Origin: Ahaetulla prasina
Lineage: Eukaryota; Chordata; Lepidosauria; Squamata; Colubridae
NCBI RefSeq assembly: GCF_028640845.1
Contig: NC_080541.1
Span: 468,435-532,434, forward strand
Reading direction: 5' to 3'
DNA length: 64,000 bases
Shown: one piece after another, positions 10,830 to 20,297 of the stretch
Layout of the letters: every line of letters begins with the position of its first letter
How positions within the stretch are numbered: the first letter of the stretch is position 1
Program-made: the position numbers and the translations under genes
The notes under the pieces: generated by a model
The model's database searches: none
The model's input: only the letters and a program-made list of their open reading frames with translations
What the model was told of the DNA's origin: nothing

Positions 10830-11500
10830 AGAGGCGAGGCTCAGGGGGAGCGGCCCACCGGGGAAGCTTTCCCGCCGACGAGGGTGGACGGTGGCGGAGA
10901 CCGGCCGCAGAGTTGGGAGCAGGTAGACCGGAGGCCTGGATTCAGTTTGTCCCGGGCAGGAAGAAGTACGTCAGATTGGCGGGAAGGCACCGGCGCAGCG
11001 GACCGGCCTTCGGGGCTGCTTGAAGCCCGGGCCCCGCACTGCCAGCGCTCCGAGCGGGTGCTCCGAAGGCTGTTTCTAGCCAGGTGAGTTTGGGTGCCCC
11101 CGGCACGAGCCAGGTCGAGGGAAGCACGGCCGCCTCTGCCAAGGGCGCCAAAGCCCAGCGCTCCTCTCCCCCTCCCCTCTGCTCCCGGCTTACCTGAAGA
11201 CCTTCAGCCAGGCAGGTGTGCCGCCGCCGCCGCCGCTCCAGCAAAGTGTCCCGAGAGAAGCTGAGCTTCTCCTCCCTCTCCTGTCCCGCCCCCAAACTTG
11301 TTTCCTCCCCCCCCCCCGATGACACACCGGCCCATCCCAGGCTGCGTGGGGCCAACAGCCTCCGCGGTTCTAGCAAGTACTGCCCAGGCTGTGCAAACCC
11401 TCCTACGCAGGGGCTTGGTACCCTCCTCTGCTCTGCCTGGCGGCGGCAGCAGCACCATTTGTGCGGTGGGTGGGTGGGTGGGGAGGAGCATTCAATGACT
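10830..11500 (-). promoter_or_regulatory. EPPK1: Probable EPPK1 CpG-island promoter
   Basis: This is the most GC- and CpG-rich stretch between the two host genes, with GCCGCCGCCGCCGCCGCT at 11220-11237 and several CCGG-rich tracts. A strong minus-strand splice donor lies inside it at 11193, and a plausible plus-strand donor (AGCCAGGTGAGTTT) at about 11081, so transcription could be bidirectional. No TATA box was recognised. The location upstream of EPPK1 in the right orientation supports the assignment. Confidence 0.45.
11194..11300 (-). other. EPPK1: Likely EPPK1 first (untranslated) exon; 5' limit estimated
   Basis: On the minus strand GGTCTTCAG is followed by GTAAGCCGGG, a consensus donor ending an exon at 11194. 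It sits in the CpG-rich region and can splice to the acceptor at 1040 across about 10.15 kb. The reading frame across this junction is open, but no initiating ATG is evident upstream in that frame, so a 5' UTR exon is the simplest view. The right boundary (start site) is a guess. Confidence 0.45.
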
Positions 11501-12369
11501 TCCAGGAGACTGTTATTGCCCCCCCCCCCCGCTTATCCCAACAATGTGGTTACTGGCAGTGTGCGTGTGTGTGCGCGCGCACGTGTTTGCCAAAGGGCCC
11601 CATTTCCCAGCCTGTATTGGTCAGCTTTTGCGTTGCCCTGCTGGATGAGATGGGCACAAGGACGTTGGTGGTACCTTGGTCTGGGGCATCTGGAACTGGT
11701 TAAAGAGTTGAACGAAATGCTTATTCATCAACAGTTTTGCAGTGGATTTGGAGTAAAATATTGAGGTTGGGGTCACAGGAATCCACATGTTACCTATCTT
11801 TATAAATAGCCTAGTCAATGAAAGAAAAGAGATACTTTTCAAATTGACCAGGTGGCCAAGACAGATGGTTGGCTGACCCCTTAGTGGACCAAAATCATGT
11901 GTCAAAATGATTTTATCTGAGTTAAATGTTGGGTGCATAAGAACTTGGATCTGGGAAGGAAAAATGAAACACAAAGGCTTGTCCAGGGAGACCTGAACAA
12001 ACCCTGGGGTGCAGAAGGGGTAACTCAGCCTGGGTCTGCTTTAAGAAAATGCGGGTCTCCAGAGGAGGACAGCTCCTTCTGCATGACTTTGGCTAGACCC
12101 CACCTCCACGATGAAGGCCCACACGGAGCAGTTTGGGAAACAGCTCCCTGAATAAGGACAGGTTGGAAAAGAAGAAATGCTGAGAGGGGTGGTTAGGCAG
12201 GGGAGGGCGGGGGAAAAGCCGTGATCCAGGTCTCTTTGTGGCTATACCAGGGGAGAGGGCAAGACCTGCCCTTGGCCAAGTCCTTTGGGGCCCAAGCGCA
12301 GAAAAGCCATTCAGGCCGATTCGGCCAATGCCATTCCTCCAGTCAGAGCTCGGAAGAAAGGAAGCTGCT
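11501..12369. other. Upstream flank of EPPK1, nothing recognised
   Basis: Short homopolymer C runs and a GTGTGCGC stretch near 11555-11585, but no gene or repeat family recognised. Confidence 0.35.
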
Positions 12370-12515
12370 GCCTAGAATGGGCTGGATTGCCCCTTGCTGG
12401 AGGTTTTCAAGATTGGGGGGGGATCCCTTTCTGGGATGGTTTCATAGATTCCTGCATTGGGCAGAGGTTAGACTAGCTGACCTCTTAAGATCCCAGCCAA
12501 CTCATGTATCCAAAG
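12370..12515 (+). repeat. CR1 LINE 3'-end fragment
   Basis: The order GGAGGTTTTCAAGATTGG then GGTTAGACTAGCTGACCTC matches the CR1 3' UTR in the plus direction. It is a short diverged fragment. Confidence 0.6.
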
Positions 12516-12993
12516 CCTAGAGGATTCTCTGGAAAGAAGGCTCTGTCTTTGAATCCCGGTGGGTATCTAGGGAGACCAAGCAGGAAAGGAAGGCTCTGTT
12601 CTGCTGAGTCAGCCTGGATTGTGGACACGGCTGCTACTCTGGCTCTGTATGTTTGAGTTGAAAGCCACTCAAGAGGGCAAGGTTGGCCCTGGGTAGGATG
12701 GACAGCTGGCTGTCTGGGAAAATCCACAGTGGGGATTGTGGAGCACGTAGCAATGAAGGAAGGGAGCCCCTCCTAGTCCCTGCTGAGCCTGGCCAAGGGC
12801 ACCCATGGCCTTCAGACCATGCTGGGGAAAGAAAAGCTGGGCTTTTCTTGTGCCAACCGAATCCATTTATGTTGCCACGTCCAGCCTTGTAGCAGCTTAC
12901 CCTCAGATCAGTCCTGGCAGGTGGGACCCGATGCCAACCTCCCTGGTCCTGCGGCAGAGCAGAGATTCCCCAGGAAGCCCATCATATACAGCC

Positions 12994-13170
12994 CAGGGGT
13001 GGATTCTATTTATCTTTACTACCAATTTGCAGTGGGATCACGCACACACTTGCTTCTGTGCATGCGCAGAAGCTTCCTGATGACGTTGGGTCGGTGGGCA
13101 GAGTCTCCCCCCCCCCGGTTTTACTACAGGTTCGCAAGAACCGGTCCGAGCCAGGGGCAACCCACCACTG
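12994..13170. mobile_element. Non-autonomous hAT-like element (CAGGGGTG family)
   Basis: It begins CAGGGGTGGATTC and ends AACCCACCACTG, an imperfect terminal inverted repeat shared with four other elements in the window. Flanks read ATACAGCC and GTACAGCC, a 7/8 match for an 8-bp duplication. If the element is set one base inwards on the left and outwards on the right, the duplication TACAGCCC is perfect. No coding capacity. Confidence 0.7.
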
Positions 13171-13996
13171 GTACAGCCCTCCCTGGTGCCCAGAGCCAGC
13201 CCAATTGCCCTAGCGTGCCAGTGCTTGTGGACATCACAGCCACAGTCCTCCTTCCCTGTTGCTTAGCCCTTCCAGGACACAAGGCTTGCAGCAGGTCTGC
13301 ACCCTTGAGAAGGACACTGGAAGTCCAACCTCACCAAAGGCTCGCCTCTTGTTTCAGTGATGATGCGAACATTAGGTACAAAGATAAGGAATGAAAGGCA
13401 AGATTAGCATGGGGTGGCATCTTCCCTTAAAGCCCACCAGCGGCCAGCCCCTCCCCCATAGAGCGCCCCTCCCGGATCCAAAGCCATCCAGCAGAACAGG
13501 CTTTAACACCCTTCTAGAAAGCCAAAAGGCTGGGGTAAAGGTATTCCAAAGAGCGGGGGTGGAGGGCATGGCAGAAAGGATTCTCCTCCTAGATCCTCCT
13601 GGCTGGGTGCTGCCTGACTCCCATCCCAGACAGGAGTTGGCTGCCTGGAGAGCGGGGGTGGGTGGCGGGGGGGCGGTGACTTTCCCTCCCCCCAGGCCTT
13701 GTGTGCCAGCCAAACCGGCTGCACTCCTGACTCTGAGCAGCCTCTCCAGAGCCGGCACACGTCGAAGAAGGAATGAGGAGTGGTTGCGGGAAGGAATGTT
13801 GCAGCAGGCATGTCTGAGCTGTGGCAGGCGAGCGGCCTGCTTCTGCCACACTGCCTGCCTGCCCACCTTCCTAGGAAATCCCTGGCCCAGCTTGACTTTG
13901 TTCTGCCCCCACCGCCAGCGCCGCATCCGGCTTTGGCAGCCGAGTTCAGTTTCCTTCTGGAGCAGCCCTTTCCCCACCTCTGGCCTCCCCTTAGAG
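13171..13996. other. Intergenic GC-rich DNA, no gene accepted
   Basis: Long overlapping frames exist on both strands between 13372 and 14076, but they have no domain or splice signal and are most likely chance frames. Confidence 0.4.
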
Positions 13997-14188
13997 CAGC
14001 GGTCACCAACCAGTGGTCCACGGACCAATAGTGGTCCATGAGAAAATTTTGGTGGTCGCAGAAAAATTATTTGCATTTTTATATTGCACTAAATACTATT
14101 TATCTTTTAAAAAATCATATTATTGGTCCATGGGATTTAAAATTATGAATTTAGTGGTCCCTGAGATCTGAAAGGTTGGTGACCCCTG
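13997..14188. mobile_element. hAT MITE, Charlie-like ends, perfect 8-bp TSD
   Basis: The 192-bp element starts CAGCGGTCACCAAC and ends GGTTGGTGACCCCTG. It is flanked by identical CCTTAGAG at 13989-13996 and 14189-14196. The interior is A/T rich and contains GTGGTCC repeats. Ends and 8-bp duplication are diagnostic of hAT. Confidence 0.9.
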
Positions 14189-14196
14189 CCTTAGAG

Positions 14197-15354
14197 CATA
14201 ACTCGGGAATCACAGGAGGTGAAGCTCGGAAAGGATGGCGGAGGCGGCACAACCAAGGGGCCTGGGGGAAGCCTCCAGGGAGCCGGCTCAGCACACCTGG
14301 CCGTGAGAATAGGGGAGTTGAGAACAGGGGAGGTGCAGGCGGTGCTCCAAGTGAGGGCGCGCCCTGTGTGGTGAGGCCTTGCTGGTTTGACAGGCTCCCT
14401 CGCTTCGCTGAGTCCCTGGGAGTCACTCCAGAAGCGGCAGCTCCCCTTGCAGCAGTCTCCCCTCTGCCCCAGAGCCACCTCCCCAGGAAGCAGATAGGGA
14501 GGCTCTGAGCCATGGGCCCAGCAACCTGACCCATGGCATGGGGCGCGTCCCTCATGGGGTTGAGCTGGGTGAAGTGGGTGAAGTGGGGGAGGATTCCTGG
14601 CTCAATGCTGTTCAGCTTGAGAAATTGCTCAGAGGGGGAGACAAAAGGACCAGGCAGACAGCACAAAGCAGGGCATCACAAACACTGGAAAGATTTCAGC
14701 GGGGAGAAAGGCCAAGCAGGCCCGGCTTGGCTTGCTTGTACTGGTTGCAATCAGTTCAAGTTTGGGGAAGGGGCAGTTTTTATTGAGGTACTCTAGCCAG
14801 AGTCAGAAATTATGCATTGAGCAGCCTTATAAATCCTCTAAACAAATATAAGTTCTATTTTGGGCAGGAAAACTCAGAGGCAGGATTATAAAGTGGAAAC
14901 ATTTCCAGATAACTTGCTTGGCAACCAAAACCTGGACCATCAACTCAATGGGTAACTGCTAAGTAGAAAAGCATACGACAGGCTTACAATATCTCTTCCC
15001 ATTTGACCCTCAAAAGAGTCATTGTTGTCCTTACTTCCACCTTCTCCATAACTCTGCTTCTCAGAAGCCAGTTGGCAGGCATGCAAATAGTGGTCTCATG
15101 ACTCTAAATGATCCCTAAACAAAGCAGTCAGGAAGTGAGGACTTCCTGAAGGGCAGAACTTGTAAAGCAAAGAAAAAATAAGAATTAAAAACAGGCTATC
15201 TTGGTGAGTCACCTGATGCAGTAGGCTGATCAAGGGGAATCCCTGGTGGCATCATTGCTCTCCATTTCCAATAAAGACTGTGAGGAATGGCTGGGGATGA
15301 TGGGTTGTGTAGCCTGGAGAAGAAGGGAGACCTGATTGTGTCTCCTACCTAGGC
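14197..15354. other. Intergenic DNA, nothing recognised
   Basis: No coding or repeat family seen. Confidence 0.35.
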
Positions 15355-15488
15355 CAGGGGTGAATCCCAATTTAACAACCCGTTCTCTTGCCTTAACGAT
15401 TTCTTCCAACAACCAGTTTGCCAAACTGCTCAAAAAGTTAACAACCGGTTCTCCCGAAGTGGTGGGAACTGGCTGAATCCCACCACTG
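15355..15488. mobile_element. Non-autonomous hAT-like element (CAGGGGTG family)
   Basis: Starts CAGGGGTGAATCCCA, ends TGAATCCCACCACTG, with perfect 8-bp target duplications ACCTAGGC at 15347-15354 and 15489-15496. The interior carries two AACAACC(C/G)GTTCTC stretches. A near-identical relative lies at 55853-55989. Confidence 0.88.
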
Positions 15489-15517
15489 ACCTAGGCCCTC
15501 CAGAGTTGCATGGAGGA

Positions 15518-15695
15518 TGTAATGTATCTTTAAAAGTTTTGGCGGGAAATTAGCACGTTGCTGATTAGTTGAAGCCCCCGGCTAAACTGTATATAAAGAG
15601 AGGTTTTTCCCAGCACTGGCTGCTGGGTTCACCATATAGTAAAGAGCTGTTGTCACTATCCTGGTCTCCTGCCTCGTTATTGCCCGAATCTAACA
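15518..15695 (+). repeat. 5' LTR of the young Gypsy element
   Basis: 178 bp, TGTAATG...CTAACA. Contains CTGTATATAAAGAG, a TATA-box-like core promoter, and AGTAAAG downstream. Confidence 0.95.
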
Positions 15696-15696
15696 C

Positions 15697-15714
15697 TGGC
15701 GACGAAGGTGGGAT
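15697..15714 (+). other. tRNA primer binding site
   Basis: TGGCGACGAAGGTGGGAT starts two bases after the 5' LTR. Its complement ends in CCA and closely resembles the 3' end of tRNA-Ser(GCT) as I remember it, a primer used by several Gypsy elements. Confidence 0.65.
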
Positions 15715-15794
15715 CTCGAGGCTAAGAGCGCCAGGAAAAGAGCTGAACTCACCAGGAAGACGCGAACCCAGCAAACAAGGGGCGGAAAGCAGCG

Positions 15795-16481
15795 ATGTCC
15801 GGCTACACACCGCCAGCGCCATTCGACCCAGCCAAGGAAAAATGGGGGTCATACATGGCTCGTTTCGAGTGTTTCCTCGAGGCGAACGAACTTCAAGGAG
15901 TTTCAGACAATAGGAAACGAGCGTATTTCCTGAGCCACTGCGGTCCAGAGGTTTTCGACACCGCAGAATCCCTGGCGGAGCCAACGCCGGTACAGTCGGT
16001 ACCGTGGCAAACTCTGCAGAATTTATTGAAAACCCACTATGCACCAACGCCGTCCAAGTATGTGCAACGGTTCGAATTCGGGGAGCGCAGACAACAAGAG
16101 GGCGAGTCCATCAGCGCATACATGGCCGCCCTGAGGAAAGCCTCAAAACACTGCGAGTACCGAGACTTAGATGAGGCATTGCTGGAGCAACTCATCCGTG
16201 GGGTCAGGGACATCCGTTTGCAGAGGCGGCTGCTGTCTAAAAGCAACCTAACGCTGGCAAACGCCTTGGACGAAGCCAGGGCTCACGAGATGTCTACCCA
16301 AGCGGCGGAAACTCTACAAAAGCCGCTCGCACCAACGGCTGGTGCGAAATCAACCCCGGTCCACAACGAGGAGGTCCAGGCTGAGTCGGACGGTGAGGAA
16401 GAGGAAGGAGTCTTCCACACCGGGAGGCCGGAGAAAGAAGACCTGGGTGACTGCGCAAGTTGCGGAGGGCAACACCAATGA
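15795..16481 (+). CDS. Gypsy Gag, ends at TGA inside the zinc-knuckle array
   Basis: 228 residues starting MSGYTPPAPFDPAKEKWGSY. Residues about 10-160 form the retrotransposon Gag core, with YFLSHCGPEVFDTAESL and a Leu-rich LLEQLIRGVRDIRLQRRLL segment, followed by an acidic linker (EEEEG). Gag would form the particle shell and bind element RNA. The frame stops at TGA (16479-16481) after CASCGGQH, halfway through the first CCHC knuckle. Downstream codons in the same frame complete that knuckle and encode a second one (CRRCERKGHLAQVC), so the stop is either a single point mutation or a read-through site. It continues into pol in the same frame. Confidence 0.85.
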   Translation: MSGYTPPAPFDPAKEKWGSYMARFECFLEANELQGVSDNRKRAYFLSHCGPEVFDTAESLAEPTPVQSVPWQTLQNLLKTHYAPTPSKYVQRFEFGERRQQEGESISAYMAALRKASKHCEYRDLDEALLEQLIRGVRDIRLQRRLLSKSNLTLANALDEARAHEMSTQAAETLQKPLAPTAGAKSTPVHNEEVQAESDGEEEEGVFHTGRPEKEDLGDCASCGGQHQ

Positions 16482-16619
16482 CAACAATGCAAATTCAAGG
16501 ATGCGACATGTCGGCGGTGCGAAAGGAAGGGGCACCTAGCACAGGTCTGTCGAGCACCCCAACCTTCCCGCCAAAAATTCAAACCAACCAATCAGAGCGC
16601 GGGAACGGCGAAGCGGCCC

Positions 16620-19600
16620 GTGATTGGTCAATTCAAAAAAGGCGCGAAGTTGAATCGGACGACCGTAAGAGTGGGTCGCGCAGAAACCCGCCTAGAGAAG
16701 AAAATCTTTACGAAGCCAAAGATTGAGGGGGTGCCGTGCCGATTGGAGGTGGACACAGGCTCAGCGATCACGATCATGTCCTGGGACACTCTCGTGAAAG
16801 CCTTACCTGCCATCGCAAAGCGCAAGCTGAAAACACAGAAATTAAAGGTACAAGACTACCAAGGGAATCGCATCCCTGTTCGAGGGGTAACGTCCGTCCA
16901 CGTCGAGTATGGACATTACAAGAAAACTCTGCCCATCACCATAGTCGATGGGACCCTACCAAGCTTGTTGGGACTGGACTGGTTCCGAGCATTGGGCATG
17001 GGAGTGACTGGAATCTTCAGAAACGAAGTCAACCTCAAAGACGCACTCGTGAAAGAATTTGGGGACGTTTTCAGAGACTGCCTGGGCAAGTACACGGGGA
17101 CCCCTATCTCTTTTAACTTAGACCCCCAAGTTGCCCCTATCCGTCTAAAGGCTAGGAGGGTCCCGTTCGCCCTAAAGCCCAGGATTGACCGGGAACTGGA
17201 CAAGCTAGTAAACCAGGGAATTCTAGTGCCAATTGACCATGCTAAGTGGGAGACCCCTATAGTCACCCCAGTCAAACCGGACGGCTCGGTCCGGATTTGC
17301 GCTGACTATAAGGCAACGCTTAACAAAGCGTTGCAAAAGAGTGCTTACCCCGTCCCAGTGGTACAGCACTTACTGCACTCAATAGGGCAAGGGCAAGTTT
17401 TTGCCAAGCTAGACTTGGCCCAAGCCTATCAACAGCTGCCCGTAGATAGCAGCACAGCCGAAGCGCAGACAATTGTGACTCACAGAGGGGCTTTTAAGTG
17501 CACCCGGTTACAGTTTGGGGTTAGTGTGGCTCCAGGGTTATTCCAGAACCTAATGGAGCGGCTATTGCAGGGCCTACCAGGGGTGGTACCATACTTTGAC
17601 GATGTACTGGTATCCGCTGAGAATCTAGAGGAATTAGGAGCAAGGCTGCGAAAAGTTTTGGGCATTTTCCGGTCTGCCGGTCTCACAGTTAAACTGAACA
17701 AATGCCAGATCGAGGTTGAGTCTGTGGAATTCCTGGGCTACCGGATAGACAGGGAAGGGATTCACCCCACTGAGAGCAAGGTACGGGCCATCAGAAAGGC
17801 CCCGGTTCCAAAGAACAAAACGGAGTTACAGGCATTCTTAGGTCTGGTCAACTTCTACGCGGTATTCTTAAGGAATAAGGCAACAGTAGCCGAGCCGCTG
17901 CATAAATTACTAGCAAAGACGGCTGCATGGTCTTGGGGAAAGGCGGAAGCTAGGGCATTCGAAGGGGTAAAGAATCTCCTATCGAGTGATAGCCTCCTTA
18001 TCCAATACAATGGCACGCTGCCATTAGTGTTAAGCTGCGATGCATCTCCCTATGGGGTGGGGGCTGTACTCAGCCACAGGTTACCAAATGGCACAGAAGC
18101 CCCTATTGCATATTACTCCCGAACCATGTCATCAACTGAAAGGAATTATAGCCAGCTTGATAAGGAAGCCTTGGCTATAGTCTCCGGAGTAAAGAAATTC
18201 CATGAGTATGTATTTGGTCGTGACTTTGAAATCATCACGGACCATAGACCTTTGCTAGGTCTGTTGGCGGGCGACCGCCCAACGCCCGTGGCACTTTCGC
18301 CCAGACTGACCCGATGGACTATCTTCCTGGCAGCGTATTCTTACAAATTACTACACCGGCCAGGGAAGGAATTAGGGCATGCAGACGCCCTGAGCAGATG
18401 CCCGTTACCAGAGACTATCGAAGACCCCACCCCGGGGATACCAGTTCTGCTAATTGACTCTTTGGACTCTGGCCCAGTCACATCCAAAGAGGTGGCTCGG
18501 GCGTCGTACAAGGACATTACAATAAGAACTGTAATTGGTTGGGTACAAAGAGGTTGGCCCGCTGCGCCGGGCGAGCGGTTTAAAGAGTTTGTAAAAAAAC
18601 GTGGGGAACTCTCAGCTCAAGGGGGGTGCCTGCTATGGGGGGATCGAGTGGTGATCCCGGAGAAATTGAGGGAAAAGGTATTGGATCTCCTTCACGAAGG
18701 TCACCCAGGGATCGTGAGAATGAAGGGTCTAGAGAGAAGCTATGTGTGGTGGCCCTTAATGGACTCGGAAATTGCTGAAAGGGTAGGGAAATGCCAGGCC
18801 TGCCAGGAGTCCAGACCGCTACCCCCAACGGCCCCTATTCGGGAATGGGAGAGACCCCAGGGCCCCTGGTCTAGGATCCATATCGATTTTGCCGGCCCCT
18901 TCCACGGCCAAACCTTTCTGGTAATAGTCGATGCCTACTCCAAATGGCTGGAAATCATTCTCATGAGATCCATGACAGCCGATGCCGTGATTTCAGTCCT
19001 ACGGCACCTATTCGTAACCCACGGGTTGCCCGACACGTTAGTCTCCGACAACGGCCCGCAATTCACGGCAACCCAGTTTGAGGGGTACTTGGCAGAGGAG
19101 GGCATCCGACATGTCCTCTCGGCGCCTTTCCACCCTGCGACGAACGGCCTTGCAGAACGTTCCGTTCGGAGCGCAAAAGAAGCATTGTCCAAAATCAGGC
19201 CAGGCGATTGGCAAACAAAAATCGATACATTCCTAGCAGTCCAGCACAGAACTCCCTGTGTAACAACTGGCCGCAGCCCGGCAGAGCTACTAATGGGACG
19301 GAAGCTTAGGTGCCCATTGGACCGTTTAAACCCAAACTACACACCAGACGGGTACAAAGGGGCACACGGTAAAACAAGAGAGATGGCAGTAGGCGATCTA
19401 GTGTGGGCACACAACTACAGCGAGGGCCCGACCTGGTTAGCAGGAAAAATCCTAGAGATAACAGGACCAAAATCATATCTAGTAGAGATAGAGGATGGTC
19501 GGGTATGGAGGCGCCACATAGACCAAATAAGGAAACGCATAACCGATAAAACAGAGTCAGATGAAACAGGCCCTGACTATCCAATGTTTGAATACACCAC

Positions 19601-19847
19601 TAACTCAAACCCGGGGCAGCCGCGAGACTTATCTGGGTTCCAGGAGGTCCAGCGACGCCAACCGGTTCCTCCTGAAGACAGCAGGGACGACTCTGCAAAT
19701 AATCCAGGGCCGGATGGCCTAGAGGAGGAGCTGAGAGGAACAAACAGTCCCTCCGGTCAGCTCGACTCACTCCCAGGGAATGAATTGCGCAGGTCCGAAA
19801 GAGTCAGGAGACGCCCAGTCTACTTGCATGATTACGTTGAGAAATAA
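16620..19847 (+). CDS. Gypsy Pol polyprotein (PR-RT-RH-IN)
   Basis: 1075 residues from this Met, but the same frame is open back to the TGA at 16479, so translation probably continues from Gag. Protease has D45-T-G-S. Reverse transcriptase has YFDD at residues 325-328 with LDLAQAYQQLPV and LGYRIDREGIHPTE around it. RNase H has SCDASPYGVGAVLS (Asp474) and later TDHRPLLGLL and HADALSR. Integrase has the HHCC finger ending CQACQ, then HIDFAGPF, DNGPQF and HPATNGLAERS for the DDE triad. The C-terminus is Pro/Ser-rich and has no chromodomain. All catalytic residues seen are intact and the frame is unbroken over 3.2 kb. Confidence 0.95.
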   Translation: MIGQFKKGAKLNRTTVRVGRAETRLEKKIFTKPKIEGVPCRLEVDTGSAITIMSWDTLVKALPAIAKRKLKTQKLKVQDYQGNRIPVRGVTSVHVEYGHYKKTLPITIVDGTLPSLLGLDWFRALGMGVTGIFRNEVNLKDALVKEFGDVFRDCLGKYTGTPISFNLDPQVAPIRLKARRVPFALKPRIDRELDKLVNQGILVPIDHAKWETPIVTPVKPDGSVRICADYKATLNKALQKSAYPVPVVQHLLHSIGQGQVFAKLDLAQAYQQLPVDSSTAEAQTIVTHRGAFKCTRLQFGVSVAPGLFQNLMERLLQGLPGVVPYFDDVLVSAENLEELGARLRKVLGIFRSAGLTVKLNKCQIEVESVEFLGYRIDREGIHPTESKVRAIRKAPVPKNKTELQAFLGLVNFYAVFLRNKATVAEPLHKLLAKTAAWSWGKAEARAFEGVKNLLSSDSLLIQYNGTLPLVLSCDASPYGVGAVLSHRLPNGTEAPIAYYSRTMSSTERNYSQLDKEALAIVSGVKKFHEYVFGRDFEIITDHRPLLGLLAGDRPTPVALSPRLTRWTIFLAAYSYKLLHRPGKELGHADALSRCPLPETIEDPTPGIPVLLIDSLDSGPVTSKEVARASYKDITIRTVIGWVQRGWPAAPGERFKEFVKKRGELSAQGGCLLWGDRVVIPEKLREKVLDLLHEGHPGIVRMKGLERSYVWWPLMDSEIAERVGKCQACQESRPLPPTAPIREWERPQGPWSRIHIDFAGPFHGQTFLVIVDAYSKWLEIILMRSMTADAVISVLRHLFVTHGLPDTLVSDNGPQFTATQFEGYLAEEGIRHVLSAPFHPATNGLAERSVRSAKEALSKIRPGDWQTKIDTFLAVQHRTPCVTTGRSPAELLMGRKLRCPLDRLNPNYTPDGYKGAHGKTREMAVGDLVWAHNYSEGPTWLAGKILEITGPKSYLVEIEDGRVWRRHIDQIRKRITDKTESDETGPDYPMFEYTTNSNPGQPRDLSGFQEVQRRQPVPPEDSRDDSANNPGPDGLEEELRGTNSPSGQLDSLPGNELRRSERVRRRPVYLHDYVEK

Positions 19848-19885
19848 GATGTAAATGTTATGTAGATATTGGTAAAGTGTCTTCT

Positions 19886-19898
19886 GGGAGGGAAGGAG
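19886..19898 (+). other. Polypurine tract
   Basis: GGGAGGGAAGGAG immediately before the 3' LTR, the plus-strand primer position of LTR elements. Confidence 0.85.
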
Positions 19899-20076
19899 TG
19901 TAATGTATCTTTAAAAGTTTTGGCGGGAAATTAGCACGTTGCTGATTGGTTGAAGCCCCCGGCTAAACTGTATATAAAGAGAGGTTTTTCCCAGCACTGG
20001 CTGCTGGGTTCACCATATAGTAAAGAGCTGTTGTCACTATCCTGGTCTCCTGCCTCGTTATTGCCCGAATCTAACA
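19899..20076 (+). repeat. 3' LTR of the young Gypsy element
   Basis: 178 bp, identical to the 5' LTR except GATTGGTTG in place of GATTAGTTG. Followed by the GAGGA target duplication. Confidence 0.95.
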
Positions 20077-20214
20077 GAGGAGACAGGCGTGTTTGTCCCA
20101 GGAGACAGGACAAGAAACAACAGGTTTAAAGAGAAAGGAAGTAGATTCCAATTGTCACCAAGAATGCTTTAATCCTAAGGAATTTGCTGGAGGTGCTTAA
20201 TGGAGAGGCGGATC

Positions 20215-20297
20215 TTCTGTTGGAGAGATAGTAGCAGCGAACTAAACTGGGCATGGTTTGGGTTAGATGACCTCCAAAGTCCTTTGAAACCCTTCCC
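20215..20297 (+). repeat. CR1-like 3'-end fragment
   Basis: GGTTAGATGACCTCCAAAG followed by CCTTTGAAACCCTTCC resembles the CR1 3' UTR end. It is short and diverged. Confidence 0.5.

Larger units (their letters stand above)
15518..20076 (+). mobile_element. Near-intact Gypsy (Metaviridae) LTR retrotransposon
   Basis: A 4559-bp element with 178-bp LTRs and the 5-bp target duplication GAGGA at 15513-15517 and 20077-20081. Gag and pol share one reading frame, interrupted by one TGA. Order is Gag, double CCHC knuckle, protease, reverse transcriptase, RNase H, integrase; no env and no chromodomain. The paired zinc knuckles and domain style recall the Mag-type lineage, but lineage would need a tree. 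LTRs differ at one base (A/G at about 15569/19950), so it is very young. Confidence 0.95.

Noticed and set aside
13372..14076. Overlapping 234- and 216-codon frames on opposite strands
   Set aside because: Both cannot be favoured over the other, neither shows a domain, and the minus one runs into the MITE at 13997.
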